From Saccharicrinis sp050296935 (GTDB lineage: Bacteria > Bacteroidota > Bacteroidia > Bacteroidales > Marinilabiliaceae): a stretch of 64,000 nucleotides of DNA. The number at the start of each line of letters is the position of its first letter. Position 1 is the stretch's first letter. The position numbers were made by a program, and so were the translations under genes. Where the stretch lies: positions 33,391-97,390 of the forward strand of contig JBNKRV010000031.1 of the NCBI GenBank assembly GCA_050296935.1. The letters are read 5' to 3'. Below are positions 63,965-64,000 of the stretch, one piece after another. Below the pieces are notes generated by a model. It had not been told where the DNA came from and did not search any database. It saw only the letters and a list, made by a program, of their open reading frames with translations.

Positions 63965-64000
63965 CAAAAAGAGCCGCCGCTGACATGAAAAACCTAAAAA

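Overview
The window looks like a chromosome segment from a marine or anaerobic Bacteroidota of the Marinilabiliales/Bacteroidales kind. The base composition is AT-rich. The core cluster order ftsX - DUF3098 - uppP - truB - queA is typical of this phylum. Several genes are preceded by the Bacteroidota -7 promoter box (TAnnTTTG), and two proteins end in type IX secretion (T9SS) sorting domains. I see no tRNA or rRNA gene and no CRISPR array.

Layout. (1) 1-17 kb is mostly housekeeping: the ftsX-to-queA operon, a YehS-like protein, an AspT/YidE-type transporter, a secreted M16 protease, a DsbD-type reductase, a cold-shock protein, a Nif11-like small protein, dGTPase and a YgjP-type metallopeptidase. 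(2) 17.4-32.7 kb is an accessory region built like an array of cassettes. These are a giant BspA-type leucine-rich surface protein, a Fic protein, an orphan type VI secretion module (PAAR protein, VasX-like effector, membrane partner proteins) and a DUF4240 lipoprotein. Each cassette begins with a GTT-type core and ends with a sequence complementary to its own start, as integron cassettes do. The junctions hold decayed group II introns on the opposite strand, and one intron end was later hit by an IS110 element whose ends can be read to about 2 bp. (3) 33-46 kb holds a TPR sensor kinase with a LytTR regulator and a probable target gene, several small secreted or lipoprotein genes with another attC-like hairpin and a 136-bp duplication, and a LemA - DUF3137 - DUF1266 cluster. 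(4) 46-59 kb is a three-gene T9SS surface operon on the minus strand: a 3127-residue adhesin with a gliding-type C-terminal domain, a PorP/SprF protein and an OmpA/PD40 protein. (5) 60-63.5 kb is a 7TM sensor histidine kinase with a response regulator, followed by an IS66 transposase relic.

How the genes work together. The left block serves envelope and tRNA biogenesis. The cassette region carries contact-dependent or surface-exposed functions that move between strains (effector/immunity, Fic, adhesin). The right block builds a large T9SS-exported surface protein with its outer-membrane partners.

The most notable observation is the integron-like architecture without any integrase in view. 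It combines cassette-specific end complementarity, group II intron relics in the junctions, and a cleanly delimited IS110 with a well-folded candidate bridge RNA. All assignments come from reading the sequence; no database search was run.
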